This document shows, piece after piece, positions 15,563 to 24,834 of a DNA stretch of 64,000 bases. The position numbers and the translations under genes are program-made. The stretch's first letter is position 1. Every line of letters begins with the position of its first letter. Origin of the DNA: Janibacter sp. CX7 (lineage in GTDB: Bacteria > Actinomycetota > Actinomycetes > Actinomycetales > Dermatophilaceae); NCBI RefSeq assembly GCF_024362365.1, contig NZ_CP101464.1:2046001-2110000 (forward strand), written 5' to 3'. Below the pieces are notes generated by a model. That model was not told where the DNA came from. It worked only from the letters and a program-made list of their open reading frames with translations, and ran no database searches.

Positions 15563-16426
15563 GTGCCCGAGGGCGACACGGTCTGGCGGACCGCCCAGCG
15601 GCTGCACGCGGCGCTGGCCGGCCGTCCCGCAGGGCTCGTCGACCTGCGGTGGGGCGAGGTCGACGAGGCACCCCTGACCGGTGCGGTCGTCGACGAGGTC
15701 GTACCGCGTGGCAAGCACCTGCTCCACCGCTTCGCCTCCGGCTGGACCCTGCACACGCACCTGCGCATGGAGGGCTCCTGGCGGGTCGAGGCTGCTGACT
15801 CGCAGGCGGCGGCACGCTCCCTTCGCCGACCCGACTTGCGCGCCGCGATCGGCAACGACGAGTGGACCACCCTCGGACTGCGTCTGGGCGAGCTCGACGT
15901 CGTGCCGCGCGCCGAGGAGCACCGGCTCGTCGGGCACCTCGGGCCTGACGTCCTCGGCGCCGACTGGGAGCCAGAGGTCGTCGCCCGCCGTCTGGGCGAG
16001 CAGCCGGCTGGCGTCTCGATCGCGGCGGCGCTGCTCGACCAGCGGGTGCTCGCCGGGGTGGGCACCTTCTGGGCCAGCGAGGCGCTCTTCGTCCAGCGGC
16101 TGCACCCGTGGCGGGCAGCTGCCGACCTGACCCCCGACGAGCGCGCGGCGCTCGTGGCCCGGGTCCACGAGCTCATGGACCGGGGCAAGGAGCACGCCGT
16201 GCAGTCCTCGACCGGGGTTCTGCGAGCCGACCAGCGCAGCTGGGTCCACGGGCGCTCGGGGCGCCCCTGCCGCCGCTGCGGGACCACGGTCCGGGTGGCT
16301 CCGCTCGGGCGTGCCGGGGTCGATCGGGTCTTCTTCTCCTGCCCGACCTGCCAGGGCGGGCTCGCCCCGACCGATGACGGGCGACCGCAGGGACCTCTGG
16401 GCTCGCGCCGACGCGCACGACCGTGA
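15563..16426 (+). CDS. Fpg/Nei family DNA glycosylase (Nei2-type endonuclease VIII)
   Basis: This 287-residue base-excision enzyme shows, after Met removal, the N-terminal PEGDTVWRTAQRL with catalytic proline and glutamate, then a PRGKHLLHRF lysine loop. An H2TH segment (LLDQRVLAGVGTFWASEALF) follows, and the protein ends with a CRRCG...CPTC zinc finger. It excises oxidised pyrimidines and cleaves the abasic site. PEGD rather than PELP marks Nei rather than Fpg. The GTG lies 2 nt after lhr, so the pair is one repair operon; mycobacterial lhr and nei2 are similarly linked. Confidence 0.93.
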   Translation: MPEGDTVWRTAQRLHAALAGRPAGLVDLRWGEVDEAPLTGAVVDEVVPRGKHLLHRFASGWTLHTHLRMEGSWRVEAADSQAAARSLRRPDLRAAIGNDEWTTLGLRLGELDVVPRAEEHRLVGHLGPDVLGADWEPEVVARRLGEQPAGVSIAAALLDQRVLAGVGTFWASEALFVQRLHPWRAAADLTPDERAALVARVHELMDRGKEHAVQSSTGVLRADQRSWVHGRSGRPCRRCGTTVRVAPLGRAGVDRVFFSCPTCQGGLAPTDDGRPQGPLGSRRRARP

Positions 16427-16442
16427 GTGACGCGCGTGGGGG

Positions 16443-16505
16443 TCGGGCGGCAAGGACGCCTCTGGCGTCAGGCGGCAGGGACGCCTCTGGGTCAGGCGGC
16501 GGAGA
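16443..16505. repeat. Imperfect ~24-bp tandem repeat in a convergent gap
   Basis: Two and a half copies of a unit starting TCAGGCGGCAGGGACGCCTC run from the gap after nei2 into the last codons of clgR. The first copy includes GACGCC-TCT-GGCGTC (16455-16469), a short hairpin that could act as a transcription block between the convergent genes. There is no T-tract. Confidence 0.6.
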
Positions 16506-16794
16506 CGACCTCGTCATCGCGGGAGGCGACGGGCAGGGTAACCGGGGCGGTGGAGCGCTCGGCGCGGTCGGCCCGCTGGGCGATCTCGGTGAAGACGTGC
16601 GACATCGGCATCTCGAGGGCCGCGCAGATCGAGGCGAGCAGCTCGGAGCTGGCTTCCTTTTCCCCACGCTCGATCTCGCTCAGGTAGCCGAGGGAGACCG
16701 ACGCCTTGGCCGAGATGTCTCGCAGGGTGCGACCCTGCGAGCGGCGCGCATCGCGCAGCACGTCACCGAGCTCTTCACGCAGCAGCACCACCAT
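16492..16794 (-). CDS. clgR: ClgR-type XRE transcription regulator
   Basis: This 100-residue DNA-binding protein has one helix-turn-helix: [37 protein letters not shown]. That is almost the signature of ClgR, the actinobacterial activator of clpP1P2, clpC and other stress genes. The C-terminus ends in two alanines (VVSAA), consistent with ClgR being a Clp substrate. The ATG at 16794 has GAGGAGG 6-7 nt upstream. Order clgR-cinA-pgsA-rimO-ftsK on one strand parallels the mycobacterial clgR-pgsA-ftsK region. Confidence 0.9.
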   Translation of the reverse strand: MVVLLREELGDVLRDARRSQGRTLRDISAKASVSLGYLSEIERGEKEASSELLASICAALEMPMSHVFTEIAQRADRAERSTAPVTLPVASRDDEVVSAA

Positions 16795-16850
16795 GGGTCA
16801 CCTCCTCGACATCTCTCTCACGTCTGGGTCCACCGTACCCCGCCCGACCG

Positions 16851-17363
16851 TCAACGGTCAGGCGTGTCCCCGCCGACGGTCAGCAGGGCGTCACGCGCCA
16901 GGTCGAGCGCGGCCTGCACCGCGCCCGCCCGCACGGCGGGACGCTCCCCGGTCAACGCCAGACGGCGCGTGCGTAGTCCCGACGGCGACGCGCAGGCGAG
17001 CCAGACGGTCCCGGCCGGGTGTCCCTCGCTCGGCCCCGGACCGGCGACCCCGGTCGTCGCGAGGGCCAGGTCGACCCCGAGCGCCCGACGGGCACCCTGC
17101 GCCATCTGGGTCGCGACCTGCTCGTCGACGGTGCCGACACGGTCCACGAGGGCCGGGTCGACGCCCAGGAGCGAGATCTTGACGGCGGGGTCGTAGGCGA
17201 CGACCGAGCCGGCGAAGACCGACGACGCACCGGGGACCTCGACGACGGTCGCGGCGAGCAGCCCCCCGGTCAGCGACTCCGCGGTCCCCAGGGTCCAGCC
17301 GCGGCGGGCGAGGGCCGCGAGCACCTCGGCGGCGTCGGCCGAGCCAGCACCGTCAGCGATCAC
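16851..17363 (-). CDS. CinA-family nicotinamide-nucleotide amidohydrolase
   Basis: This 170-residue stand-alone CinA C-terminal (PncC) domain has GTAESLTGGLLAATVVEVPGAS, FAGSVVAYDPAVK and ATTGVAGPGP...PAGTVWLA. It would deamidate NMN to nicotinate mononucleotide in pyridine-nucleotide recycling. The N-terminal ADP-ribose pyrophosphatase domain of full-length CinA is absent, as is usual here. Its GTG lies inside the end of pgsA (11-nt overlap), indicating coupling. Confidence 0.92.
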   Translation of the reverse strand: MIADGAGSADAAEVLAALARRGWTLGTAESLTGGLLAATVVEVPGASSVFAGSVVAYDPAVKISLLGVDPALVDRVGTVDEQVATQMAQGARRALGVDLALATTGVAGPGPSEGHPAGTVWLACASPSGLRTRRLALTGERPAVRAGAVQAALDLARDALLTVGGDTPDR

Positions 17364-17985
17364 GCGTCGCCTTGCGCTCCCGCTTCATCTGCGCGCGCTC
17401 GCTCGTGGAGCGCAGGGTGAGGGCCTTCATGACGTAGTCGACGGCCGTCGCGACAGTGACGACGAGGGCAGCCACGAGGATGACCCACGCCAGGCCGCGC
17501 CACACCATCTCCAGGGGCAGGGTGCTCAGCGGGATGACGAAGAGGCCGATCGCCAGGGCCTGGAGGAAGGTCTTGATCTTCCCGCCGCGGCTGGCCGGCA
17601 TGACGCCGTGCCGGATGACCCAGAAGCGCATGAGCGTGATGCCGAGCTCGCGGGCGAGGATGACGACGGTGATCCACCACGGGATCTCGCCGATCATCGA
17701 CAGGGTGATGAAGCCGGCCCCGGTGAGCGCCTTGTCGGCGATCGGGTCGGCGACCTTGCCGAAGTCGGTCACGAGACCCTTGGCCCGGGCCAGGTCGCCG
17801 TCGATGCGGTCGGTGATGATGGCGATGGCGAAGACACCCCAGGCCCACCACCTCGTGCTGGTGTCGTCGCCGCCGTGGCTGAGCACCAGCCAGACGAAGA
17901 CCGGCACGAGCAGGATGCGCATGACCGTCAGCGCATTGGGCAGGTTCCACGGGCTGGGAGCGGGAGTCGTCTGCTCGGTGGTCAT
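17353..17985 (-). CDS. pgsA: CDP-diacylglycerol-glycerol-3-phosphate 3-phosphatidyltransferase
   Basis: This 210-residue CDP-alcohol phosphatidyltransferase has the complete catalytic motif: [12 protein letters not shown] then [10 protein letters not shown], i.e. D-x2-DG-x2-AR-x8-G-x3-D-x3-D. It has about five membrane helices. It makes phosphatidylglycerophosphate at the cytoplasmic membrane. The arginine in DRIDG replaces the more usual D-x-x-D-G filler only at a free position. ATG 17985 overlaps the rimO stop (ATGA). Confidence 0.93.
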   Translation of the reverse strand: MTTEQTTPAPSPWNLPNALTVMRILLVPVFVWLVLSHGGDDTSTRWWAWGVFAIAIITDRIDGDLARAKGLVTDFGKVADPIADKALTGAGFITLSMIGEIPWWITVVILARELGITLMRFWVIRHGVMPASRGGKIKTFLQALAIGLFVIPLSTLPLEMVWRGLAWVILVAALVVTVATAVDYVMKALTLRSTSERAQMKRERKATRDR

Positions 17986-19385
17986 GCGCGCACCTCCGCC
18001 ACGAGGTCGATGCCCTCGGTGCCCACGACCTCGGCCACGACGAGCGCCCCGACCTCGAAGCCCTCGACGTCGCCGGTGAGCAGGGTGACGCCGTCGACGT
18101 CGGGCCCCTGGTGGGCGGCTCGTCCGACGACCTCGCCGCTCTCCTCGTCGACCTCCTCGACGAGGACGGTGACGGTCTCACCGATGCGCTCCTCCGCCCG
18201 CTGGGCGGTCAGCTCCTCGACGAGCCGGGTCAGCCGGTCGACCCGCTCGGCGATGACGTCGGGGTCGACCTTGTGGTCGAGCAGCTCGCCCTCGGTGCCG
18301 TCCTCGTCGGAGTAGCCGAAGACGCCGACGACGTCGAGACGAGCGGCGACGAGGAAGCGCTCCAGCTCGGCGACGTCCTCGTCGGTCTCGCCGGGGAAGC
18401 CGACGATGACATTGGACCGGATACCGGCCTCGGGCTGCCGCTCACGGATGCCCTCGATGAGGCCGAGGAAGGACTCGGTGTCGCCGAACCGGCGCATCCG
18501 CCGCAGCAGCGGCCCGGCCGCGTGCTGGAAGGAGATGTCGTACCAGGGCACGACGCCCGGGATGCTCGCCATGGCGCGCAGGAGGCCGGGACGGATCTCG
18601 GCTGGCTGCAGGTAGGACACGCGCACTCGCTCGACGCCCTCGATGGCGACGAGCTCGGGCAGCAGCTGCTCGAGCAGGTCGAGGTCACCGAGGTCCTTGC
18701 CGTAGGACGTCGAGTTCTCGCTCACGAGGAAGAGCTCGCGCACGCCCTGGGAGGCGAGCCACCTCCCTTCGGCCACGACGTCGTTGGGGCGCCGGGAGAC
18801 GAAGGCCCCACGGAAGGTCGGGATCGCGCAGAAGGCGCAGCGGCGGTCGCAGCCGGAGGCGATCTTCAGCGGCGCCCACGGCCGGTCGTCGAGGCGGGCG
18901 CGCGGCAGGTCGGAGGCGTTGTGCCCCGGCAGGGCCACCTCGCTCGCGTCGCGGTCGACCGGGGAGATCGGCAGCAGCTTGCGGCGGTCACTGGGCACGT
19001 GGGCCTCGGGGGCGTGGCCGTCGAGGACCGCGCGCAGGTGGGCGCTCATGTCGGTGTAGGAGTCGAAGCCGAGCACCGCGTCGGCCTCGGGCAGCTCGTC
19101 GGCGAGCTCCTTGCCGTAGCGCTCGGCGAGGCAGCCGACGGCCACGACCTTCTGCGTCCGACCGTGCTCGCGCAGGTCATTGGCCTCGAGGATCGCGTCG
19201 ATCGAGTCCTTCTTGGCCTGCTCGATGAAGCCACAGGTGTTGACGACCGCGACATCGGCCTGGGCGGCGTCGTCGACGAGGGTCCACCCCTCTGCGGACA
19301 GGCGGCCGGCGAGCTCCTCGGAATCGACGTCGTTGCGGGTGCACCCCAGGGTGACGAGGGCGACGCTACGGGCAGGGGTGGACAT
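17982..19385 (-). CDS. rimO: Ribosomal protein S12 methylthiotransferase RimO
   Basis: This 467-residue radical-SAM enzyme adds a methylthio group to Asp of ribosomal protein S12. It has an N-terminal UPF0004 domain with [13 protein letters not shown], the radical-SAM cluster motif [12 protein letters not shown] near residue 175, [14 protein letters not shown], and a C-terminal TRAM domain. The more usual CPKN next to the first cysteine is CTRN. ATG 19385 is preferred over GTG 19394 because TAGAGT lies exactly 7 nt upstream of it. Confidence 0.95.
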   Translation of the reverse strand: MSTPARSVALVTLGCTRNDVDSEELAGRLSAEGWTLVDDAAQADVAVVNTCGFIEQAKKDSIDAILEANDLREHGRTQKVVAVGCLAERYGKELADELPEADAVLGFDSYTDMSAHLRAVLDGHAPEAHVPSDRRKLLPISPVDRDASEVALPGHNASDLPRARLDDRPWAPLKIASGCDRRCAFCAIPTFRGAFVSRRPNDVVAEGRWLASQGVRELFLVSENSTSYGKDLGDLDLLEQLLPELVAIEGVERVRVSYLQPAEIRPGLLRAMASIPGVVPWYDISFQHAAGPLLRRMRRFGDTESFLGLIEGIRERQPEAGIRSNVIVGFPGETDEDVAELERFLVAARLDVVGVFGYSDEDGTEGELLDHKVDPDVIAERVDRLTRLVEELTAQRAEERIGETVTVLVEEVDEESGEVVGRAAHQGPDVDGVTLLTGDVEGFEVGALVVAEVVGTEGIDLVAEVRA

Positions 19386-19392
19386 GGACCCC

Positions 19393-19398
19393 ACTCTA
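19393..19398 (-). promoter_or_regulatory. -10 element of the rimO-pgsA-cinA operon
   Basis: TAGAGT on the minus strand, 7 nt before the ATG at 19385; it overlaps the alternative GTG start and so argues against it. Confidence 0.5.
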
Positions 19399-19436
19399 GG
19401 CGGCCGGGAGTGGCTCGACCGAAACGACGCGATCGC

Positions 19437-20141
19437 TCAGCTGCGCGCGCGGCTGACCGTCAGGGCCACGAGACGCGAGATGACCATGGCGACGTAGAGC
19501 ACCCCGCCCAGCTGCTCGATGATCGTCGCGGCCCGGGCGTGGGGCTCGATCGCCACGATGTCCGACAGGCCGACGCTCGTGAGGTTGGCCGCGGAGAAGT
19601 AGAGCAGCTCGAGGAAGGACTTCGGCCCGATGCCCGTGTGCCCGTCGAAGGACCCCGGCTCGAGCGTCTGGATCGCGACGAAGAGGTAGGTGAAGCCGAA
19701 GAGCAGGACGGTGAAGGCCGCCCCCACCGCGAAGAGCTCGTCCTTGGTCACCCACGTGTCGGCGAACATGTAGGCCACCAGGCCGTAGGCGACGTACATG
19801 TAGAAGACGGCCAGCATCAGGTGCGCGGCGAAGGTCACCGGCACGTTGCTCCGGTCGATGACCGACCACACCTCGAGCACGAAGGCCGGGAAGCCGATGC
19901 CCAGCGCCAGCCAGGTGAGCGCCGGCGTGGAGCGCACGACCCAGATGCCGAAGGTCACCGCGAAGAGCGACAGCGAGGTGATGACCGCCCGGCCCCAGTT
20001 CTCCGACTCCACCCACGGCAGCAGCACGATCGCGAGGAGCTGGATGCCGACGAGGATCGCCGACGGCTGCTTGCGGACGACAGCCGCCCAGTAGCGGACT
20101 CCCGTCGGGCGGCTGTCGAGCTCGTACCAGGCCTTCGTCAT
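19437..20141 (-). CDS. Ion-channel-like membrane protein (K+ channel fold, altered filter)
   Basis: This 234-residue protein has about six hydrophobic helices followed by a pore-helix-like stretch, LELLYFSAANLTSVGLSDIVA, and a last helix (EQLGGVLYVAMVISRLVAL). The order matches two-helix ion channels (PF07885) that keep TxVGxxD; here the filter reads TSVGLSD instead of TVGYGD. Small actinobacterial relatives of this kind are common and untested. It shares one promoter region with the divergent MauE-thioredoxin gene. Confidence 0.75.
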   Translation of the reverse strand: MTKAWYELDSRPTGVRYWAAVVRKQPSAILVGIQLLAIVLLPWVESENWGRAVITSLSLFAVTFGIWVVRSTPALTWLALGIGFPAFVLEVWSVIDRSNVPVTFAAHLMLAVFYMYVAYGLVAYMFADTWVTKDELFAVGAAFTVLLFGFTYLFVAIQTLEPGSFDGHTGIGPKSFLELLYFSAANLTSVGLSDIVAIEPHARAATIIEQLGGVLYVAMVISRLVALTVSRARS

Positions 20142-20147
20142 GGGGCA

Positions 20148-20157
20148 ACCCTAGACT
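20148..20157. promoter_or_regulatory. Overlapping divergent -10 elements
   Basis: On the minus strand TAGGGT (20153-20148) is 6 nt from the channel ATG at 20141. On the plus strand TAGACT (20152-20157) is 6 nt from the GTG at 20164. The two hexamers share the TA step of a central CTAG, so polymerase cannot occupy both at once. Both transcripts would be leaderless. Confidence 0.6.
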
Positions 20158-20163
20158 CGCGCT

Positions 20164-21228
20164 GTGCTCGACGCCCCGCTGCTGCTGCCCCCGCTCCTCG
20201 CCGCCCTCCTGCTGGTCGTGAGCGGCATCGCCAAGGTCCGTCACCCCGAGGAGACGCGCAGCGCCTTCGGCGAGCTGCAGGTGCCGCGGGCCCTCACCGA
20301 CTCCCCCGCGCCCGCACTGCTGCCATGGGCCGAGATCGTGCTCGCCGTGGCGATCATCGTGACGCCGCCCCCCTTCGCCCTCGTCGTGGCGGTCCTCGCG
20401 CTCGTCCTCTTCGCCGTCTACCTCGCCGTCGTCGTGCGGGCCCTCGGCTTCGACTTCCCGGTGACGTGCAGCTGCTTCGGCCGGCTCGGGCTGGGCGAGG
20501 TGACGCGCCGGACCGCGCTGCGCAATGTGCTGCTCGTCGTCGTCGCCGCCCTCGGCGTGTGGTCGGCGACGGCCGATGCCTCGGTGGCGGCCCGCCTGCT
20601 CGAGGCCTCGGCGCAGACCTGGGTCTGGCTGGGCCTGGTCGTGCTCACCGTCGCGGTCGTCGTGGTCACCTTCGGCGGGACGAAGGGGGTGACCTCCTCC
20701 GGCGTCATCGGCACCGGCGAGGTGGCCGGCGCGCAGGACGACGAGGACGCGGACTACGCCCGTCAGCCCATCCCCTTCGCCACCCTCGTCGAGGAGTCGG
20801 GCCACGAGACGACGATGCACGAGCTCACCGCCGGCGGCGCGGTGCTCCTGCTCTTCGTCTCCCCCACGTGCGGCTCGTGCCGACCGGTCATCGACCAGGT
20901 CGAGGTATGGGACGAGGGGCTGGGACCGGTGCGGGTGCGGGCGGTCGTCTACACCGCGCTCGAGGACGTCGTCGCTGCCGAGCCGACGCTCGCCGGCCGG
21001 GTGCTGCAGGACCCGTCGGCCATCACGTCCCGCATCTTCCGCGTCGGGACGCCCGGCGCGGTCCTCCTCGGGGCCGACGGCATGCTCGCCGGCGGCCCGG
21101 TCGAGGGCACGGCCGCCGTGCAGGAGTTCTACGACGACGTGCGCGCCGAGCTCGTCGAGGCGGGTGTGGTGGCGGCGCCGGAGGACGTCACCGACGAGGC
21201 CGAGGTGGGCGTCACCGACGGTCGGTGA
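20164..21228 (+). CDS. MauE-like membrane domain fused to a thioredoxin-like domain
   Basis: This 354-residue protein has four membrane helices in residues 1-150 of the MauE/DoxX type, with VSGIAKVRHPEETRSAF and the CSCFGRLGLGEVTRRTALRN motif. A fifth hydrophobic segment comes near 160, then a thioredoxin-like domain (about 205-330) with CGSC. MauE proteins help form disulfides in periplasmic enzymes; some act like VKOR/DsbB. The fusion suggests self-contained redox transfer for exported or membrane proteins. Its 3' end overlaps convergent ftsK by 17 nt. Confidence 0.82.
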   Translation: MLDAPLLLPPLLAALLLVVSGIAKVRHPEETRSAFGELQVPRALTDSPAPALLPWAEIVLAVAIIVTPPPFALVVAVLALVLFAVYLAVVVRALGFDFPVTCSCFGRLGLGEVTRRTALRNVLLVVVAALGVWSATADASVAARLLEASAQTWVWLGLVVLTVAVVVVTFGGTKGVTSSGVIGTGEVAGAQDDEDADYARQPIPFATLVEESGHETTMHELTAGGAVLLLFVSPTCGSCRPVIDQVEVWDEGLGPVRVRAVVYTALEDVVAAEPTLAGRVLQDPSAITSRIFRVGTPGAVLLGADGMLAGGPVEGTAAVQEFYDDVRAELVEAGVVAAPEDVTDEAEVGVTDGR

Positions 21229-24040
21229 GCGACCAGGCGTCCTCGTCGTCGTCCTCGGTCCACTCCTCGACGACCTCGGTGCCGATCGGGTCCTCCGCGT
21301 AGCGGTCCTGCGACGCGGCCGGTGAGCCCTCGCGCAGGTCGATGACGTCGGTGTCGGTGGAGACCTGCCCCGCGGGCTGGCCCACCGGGGTCGTGTCGCC
21401 CTCGACGTCGTCACCCTCGGCATCCGCGGGCGCGGCGCCATCGGGAGCCGGGGGCTCCTCCCCCTTCATCAGGGCGAGGGTCGTCGGCAGGTCCTCGGGC
21501 GTGATGAGCACGTCGCGCGCCTTGGAGCCCTCGGAGGGGCCGACGACGCCGCGCGACTCGAGCAGGTCCATGAGCCGGCCGGCCTTGGCGAAGCCGACGC
21601 GCAGCTTGCGCTGGAGCATCGACGTCGAGCCGAACTGCGTCGTGACGACCAGCTCGGTCGCCTGCAGCAGCACGTCGAGGTCGTCGCCGATGTCCTCGTC
21701 GATCTGCTTCTTGGGCGTCTCGGGGGCGACGTCCTCGCGGTAGGTCGGCTTGAGCTGGCCGGTGACGTGCCCGACGACGTGCTCGATCTCCGACTCGGTG
21801 ACCCAGGCGCCCTGGACTCGCATCGGCTTGGACTTGCCCATCGGCAGGAAGAGGGCGTCACCCTGGCCGAGCAGCTTCTCCGCGCCGGGCTGGTCGAGAA
21901 CGACGCGCGAGTCGGCGAGCGACGAGGTGGCGAAGGCCATGCGCGAGGGGACGTTGGCCTTGATCAGGCCGGTCACGACGTCGACCGACGGGCGCTGGGT
22001 CGCGAGGACGAGGTGGATGCCGGCGGCGCGCGCGAGCTGGGTGATGCGCACGATCGAGTCCTCGACGTCGCGGGGCGCGACCATCATCAGGTCGGCGAGC
22101 TCGTCGACGATGACGAGGAGGTAGGGATAGGGCTGGATGACCCGCTCGCTGCCGGGAATCGGCTCGACCTTGCCCGCCTTGACAGCCTTGTTGTAGTCGT
22201 CGACGTGCTTGTAGCCGAAGGTCGCGAGGTCGTCGTAGCGCATGTCCATCTCGCGCACGACCCACTGGAGGGCCTCGGCGGCCTTCTTGGCGTTGGTGAT
22301 GATCGGCGTGATGAGGTGCGGGATGCCCTCGTAGGCCGTCAGCTCCACCCGCTTGGGGTCGACGAGCACCATGCGCACCTCGTCGGGCGTCGCCCTCATG
22401 AGGATCGAGGTGATCATCGAGTTGACGAAGGACGACTTGCCGGAGCCGGTCGCGCCGGCGACGAGGATGTGCGGCATCTTCGCGAGGTTGGCGATGACGT
22501 AGCCTCCCTCGACGTCCTTGCCGACACCCATGACCATCGGGTGCTCGTTGTTGCGGGCCACGTCGGAGCGCAGCACGTCGCCGAGGCAGACCATCTCCTT
22601 GTCGGCATTGGGGATCTCGATGCCGATGGCCGACTTGCCGGGGATGGGGCTGAGGATGCGCACGTCGGCGGAGGCGACGGCATAGGCGATGTTCTTCGAC
22701 AGCGCGGTGACGCGCTCGACCTTGACGCCCGGGCCGAGCTCGACGACGTAGCGGGTGACGGTCGGGCCGCGGTGGAAGCCGGTGACCTGGGCGTCGATGC
22801 CGAACTCGTCGAGCACACCCGTGAGCGCCTCGACGACCTTGTCGTTGGCCGCCGAGCGCTCCTTGTGCGGCGCGCCGGGCTTGAGGTACTGGCTGTCGGG
22901 CAGCGTGTAGGTGACGTCGCCGGCGAGGGCCAGCTGCTCGACCCGCTGCGGCAGCTGGGTCGTCGGCGGGGGCTGCAGCTCGGTCTTGCCGCTCGCGATC
23001 GGCGCGACGGCAGGGTTCTTCGTCGGGCGCTTCTCGCCCGGGCGTGGGCCGCCGGCCTCGGCCTGCGGGGTCTCGGCCGCCTCCTCGGCCTCGACGGGGG
23101 CCGCCGGCTTCTTGCGACGCCCCTTGCCGACCGGCTGGACGACGGCGGCCTGGTCGTAGGCGGTGTCGCCGTCGCGCTCGCCGGACTGCTCGTCCTCGGC
23201 GTCGATGGTGCGGCGGCGCCGGGCGCGGCTCACCGCCGCCTTGGGCGCGTCGTGGCGGGCGTCGACGTCGGCCGCGGTGACGTGGCTGGGCACCTCGCCG
23301 GTGAAGGCGGCGCGCACGTAGGCCAGTCGCTGCGGCACCTCGTGCAGCGGGGTGCCGGTGAGGAGCAGGAGGGCGAAGAGCCCGAGGAGGACGAGCAGGA
23401 TCGTCGCCGGCCACTCGGTGACCGCCGTCGACAGCGGGTCGGAGGCGAGGAAGCCGACGATGCCGCCGGCGTCACGCATCGGTCCCGCGCCGTCCGGTGG
23501 CTGCGGGATGTCCTTGGCGATGTGGGTCAGGCCCGCCGCCGCGAAGAGCAGCATGACGGTGCCGAAGCCCAGCCGGGCGTCGGCCGCCGGCTCGCTCGCC
23601 GAGCGCAGCAGGCGCACGCCGAGCAGGAGCAGGACGATCGGCAGCGCATAGGCGACCCGGCCGAAGGTGCCGGCCGCGACCGCGTGGACGATGTCGCCGA
23701 AGAGGCCGCTCAGGCCCCACCACTCGCGGACGGCGACGACGAGGGCCAGGGCGATCGCGAGGAAGCCCCAGCCGTCCCGGCGGTGCTCCGGCTCGATCTG
23801 GCCGGCGCTCGTGCCGATCCGGCGCACGCCGGAGCCGGTCGCGTGCGCGACCCCCATCCAGGTGCGCTGCACCGCCGCGATGGGCAGCGGCAGACCGCCG
23901 CCGGAGGCGGGCTTGCGGGAGGAGGTCCTCCCCTTCGCGCTGCTCTTGGCGGGTGCCTTGCGACCCGACGGGCGGGTGGAGCCCTTGGGTCGGGAGCTGG
24001 CGCCCTTGCTGCGCGAGGTGGTCGACGGACGAGTGGCCAT
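21212..24040 (-). CDS. ftsK: FtsK/SpoIIIE DNA translocase
   Basis: This 942-residue chromosome-segregation motor has an N-terminal basic tail, about four to five membrane helices (residues 60-240), a charged Pro/Glu linker, and a RecA-like motor with Walker A GATGSGKSS and Walker B LVIVDELADLMM. A C-terminal winged-helix gamma domain (QRKLRVGFAKAGRLMDLLESRG) reads DNA polarity motifs. The ATG at 24040 is chosen because TACCCT lies 7 nt upstream. See the window-wide CGAAGGGG motif for a possible recognition sequence. Confidence 0.96.
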   Translation of the reverse strand: MATRPSTTSRSKGASSRPKGSTRPSGRKAPAKSSAKGRTSSRKPASGGGLPLPIAAVQRTWMGVAHATGSGVRRIGTSAGQIEPEHRRDGWGFLAIALALVVAVREWWGLSGLFGDIVHAVAAGTFGRVAYALPIVLLLLGVRLLRSASEPAADARLGFGTVMLLFAAAGLTHIAKDIPQPPDGAGPMRDAGGIVGFLASDPLSTAVTEWPATILLVLLGLFALLLLTGTPLHEVPQRLAYVRAAFTGEVPSHVTAADVDARHDAPKAAVSRARRRRTIDAEDEQSGERDGDTAYDQAAVVQPVGKGRRKKPAAPVEAEEAAETPQAEAGGPRPGEKRPTKNPAVAPIASGKTELQPPPTTQLPQRVEQLALAGDVTYTLPDSQYLKPGAPHKERSAANDKVVEALTGVLDEFGIDAQVTGFHRGPTVTRYVVELGPGVKVERVTALSKNIAYAVASADVRILSPIPGKSAIGIEIPNADKEMVCLGDVLRSDVARNNEHPMVMGVGKDVEGGYVIANLAKMPHILVAGATGSGKSSFVNSMITSILMRATPDEVRMVLVDPKRVELTAYEGIPHLITPIITNAKKAAEALQWVVREMDMRYDDLATFGYKHVDDYNKAVKAGKVEPIPGSERVIQPYPYLLVIVDELADLMMVAPRDVEDSIVRITQLARAAGIHLVLATQRPSVDVVTGLIKANVPSRMAFATSSLADSRVVLDQPGAEKLLGQGDALFLPMGKSKPMRVQGAWVTESEIEHVVGHVTGQLKPTYREDVAPETPKKQIDEDIGDDLDVLLQATELVVTTQFGSTSMLQRKLRVGFAKAGRLMDLLESRGVVGPSEGSKARDVLITPEDLPTTLALMKGEEPPAPDGAAPADAEGDDVEGDTTPVGQPAGQVSTDTDVIDLREGSPAASQDRYAEDPIGTEVVEEWTEDDDEDAWSLTDRR

Positions 24041-24047
24041 GATTCGC

Positions 24048-24053
24048 AGGGTA
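24048..24053 (-). promoter_or_regulatory. -10 element of ftsK
   Basis: TACCCT on the minus strand, 7 nt before the ATG at 24040; leaderless spacing. Confidence 0.5.
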
Positions 24054-24114
24054 GGCGAAAGCCACCCCCGACACACGCGTCACACGCGCACCACGGGCCA
24101 CGGATCGCAGCGGT

Positions 24115-24120
24115 TAGCCT
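24115..24120 (+). promoter_or_regulatory. -10 element of the prepilin peptidase gene
   Basis: TAGCCT, 6 nt before the GTG at 24127; leaderless spacing. Confidence 0.5.
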
Positions 24121-24126
24121 CGCCCC

Positions 24127-24771
24127 GTGGACTCGCGGACCCTCCTCGTCGTGCTCCTCGCGGCCGCCTGCGGGGTGCTCGGGTGGCGCTGGCTGCGCAC
24201 CGGTCGCTACCGCCGGCCGGACGAAGGAGCCCCCCTCCCCCGCCACCTCTGGGTCGCCGGAGTCGCTCCCTTCGTCGGTCTCGTCGTGGAGCGCGGGCTC
24301 GTCGACCGGACCTGGCCGGTGCTGCTCGCGCCGCTCGCCCTGGCCCTCGCCGGACTCGTCCTCGCCGCCGTCGACGCCGACGTCCACCGCCTGCCCAACG
24401 CGATCACGCTGCCGCTCGTGCCGGTCCAGGCCGTACTGCTCACCGTCGCGTCGGCCACGACCGGCGACTGGGGCGCCTTCGCCCGCGCCGGTCTGGCGGC
24501 GCTGCTCGTGGGTGGTGGGACGGTGCTGCTCGCCTTCGTCCTCTTCGGCAGGTCGATCGGCATGGGCGACGCCAAGCTCATGGTCTCCATCGCGCCGACG
24601 CTCGCCTGGCTGGGCTGGAGCACGCTCGCCGTGGGGGTCTGGCTCGGCTTCGTCATCGGCGGCCTCGTGGCCGCCGGGCTGCTCGTCACCCGCCGCGCGC
24701 AGCGCTCGACCCACCTCGCCTTCGGCCCTTATCTCGTCGCCGGGGCCGTGCTCGCCGTCGCGCTGGCCTGA
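24127..24771 (+). CDS. A24-family prepilin peptidase
   Basis: This 214-residue polytopic membrane aspartyl protease carries both catalytic aspartates: AAVDADVHRLPNAIT and GRSIGMGDAKLM. The N-terminal zinc-binding methylase domain of gamma-proteobacterial PilD is missing, as in actinobacterial TadV/FppA-like enzymes. It would cut the leader from Flp/Tad or type-IV-like pilins at the membrane. No pilin or secretion ATPase gene lies in the window. Confidence 0.88.
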   Translation: MDSRTLLVVLLAAACGVLGWRWLRTGRYRRPDEGAPLPRHLWVAGVAPFVGLVVERGLVDRTWPVLLAPLALALAGLVLAAVDADVHRLPNAITLPLVPVQAVLLTVASATTGDWGAFARAGLAALLVGGGTVLLAFVLFGRSIGMGDAKLMVSIAPTLAWLGWSTLAVGVWLGFVIGGLVAAGLLVTRRAQRSTHLAFGPYLVAGAVLAVALA

Positions 24772-24828
24772 TGTCCACGGGGCGAGACGCGCCCCGCAGA
24801 GGGTCGACAGCAGCCGTGGTCGGTCGGT

Positions 24829-24834
24829 TATGGT
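24829..24834 (+). promoter_or_regulatory. -10 element upstream of the SAM-IV riboswitch
   Basis: TATGGT ends about 7 nt before the first conserved riboswitch nucleotide, so the transcript would begin with the aptamer. TCGACA at 24804 is a weak -35 candidate. Confidence 0.4.
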
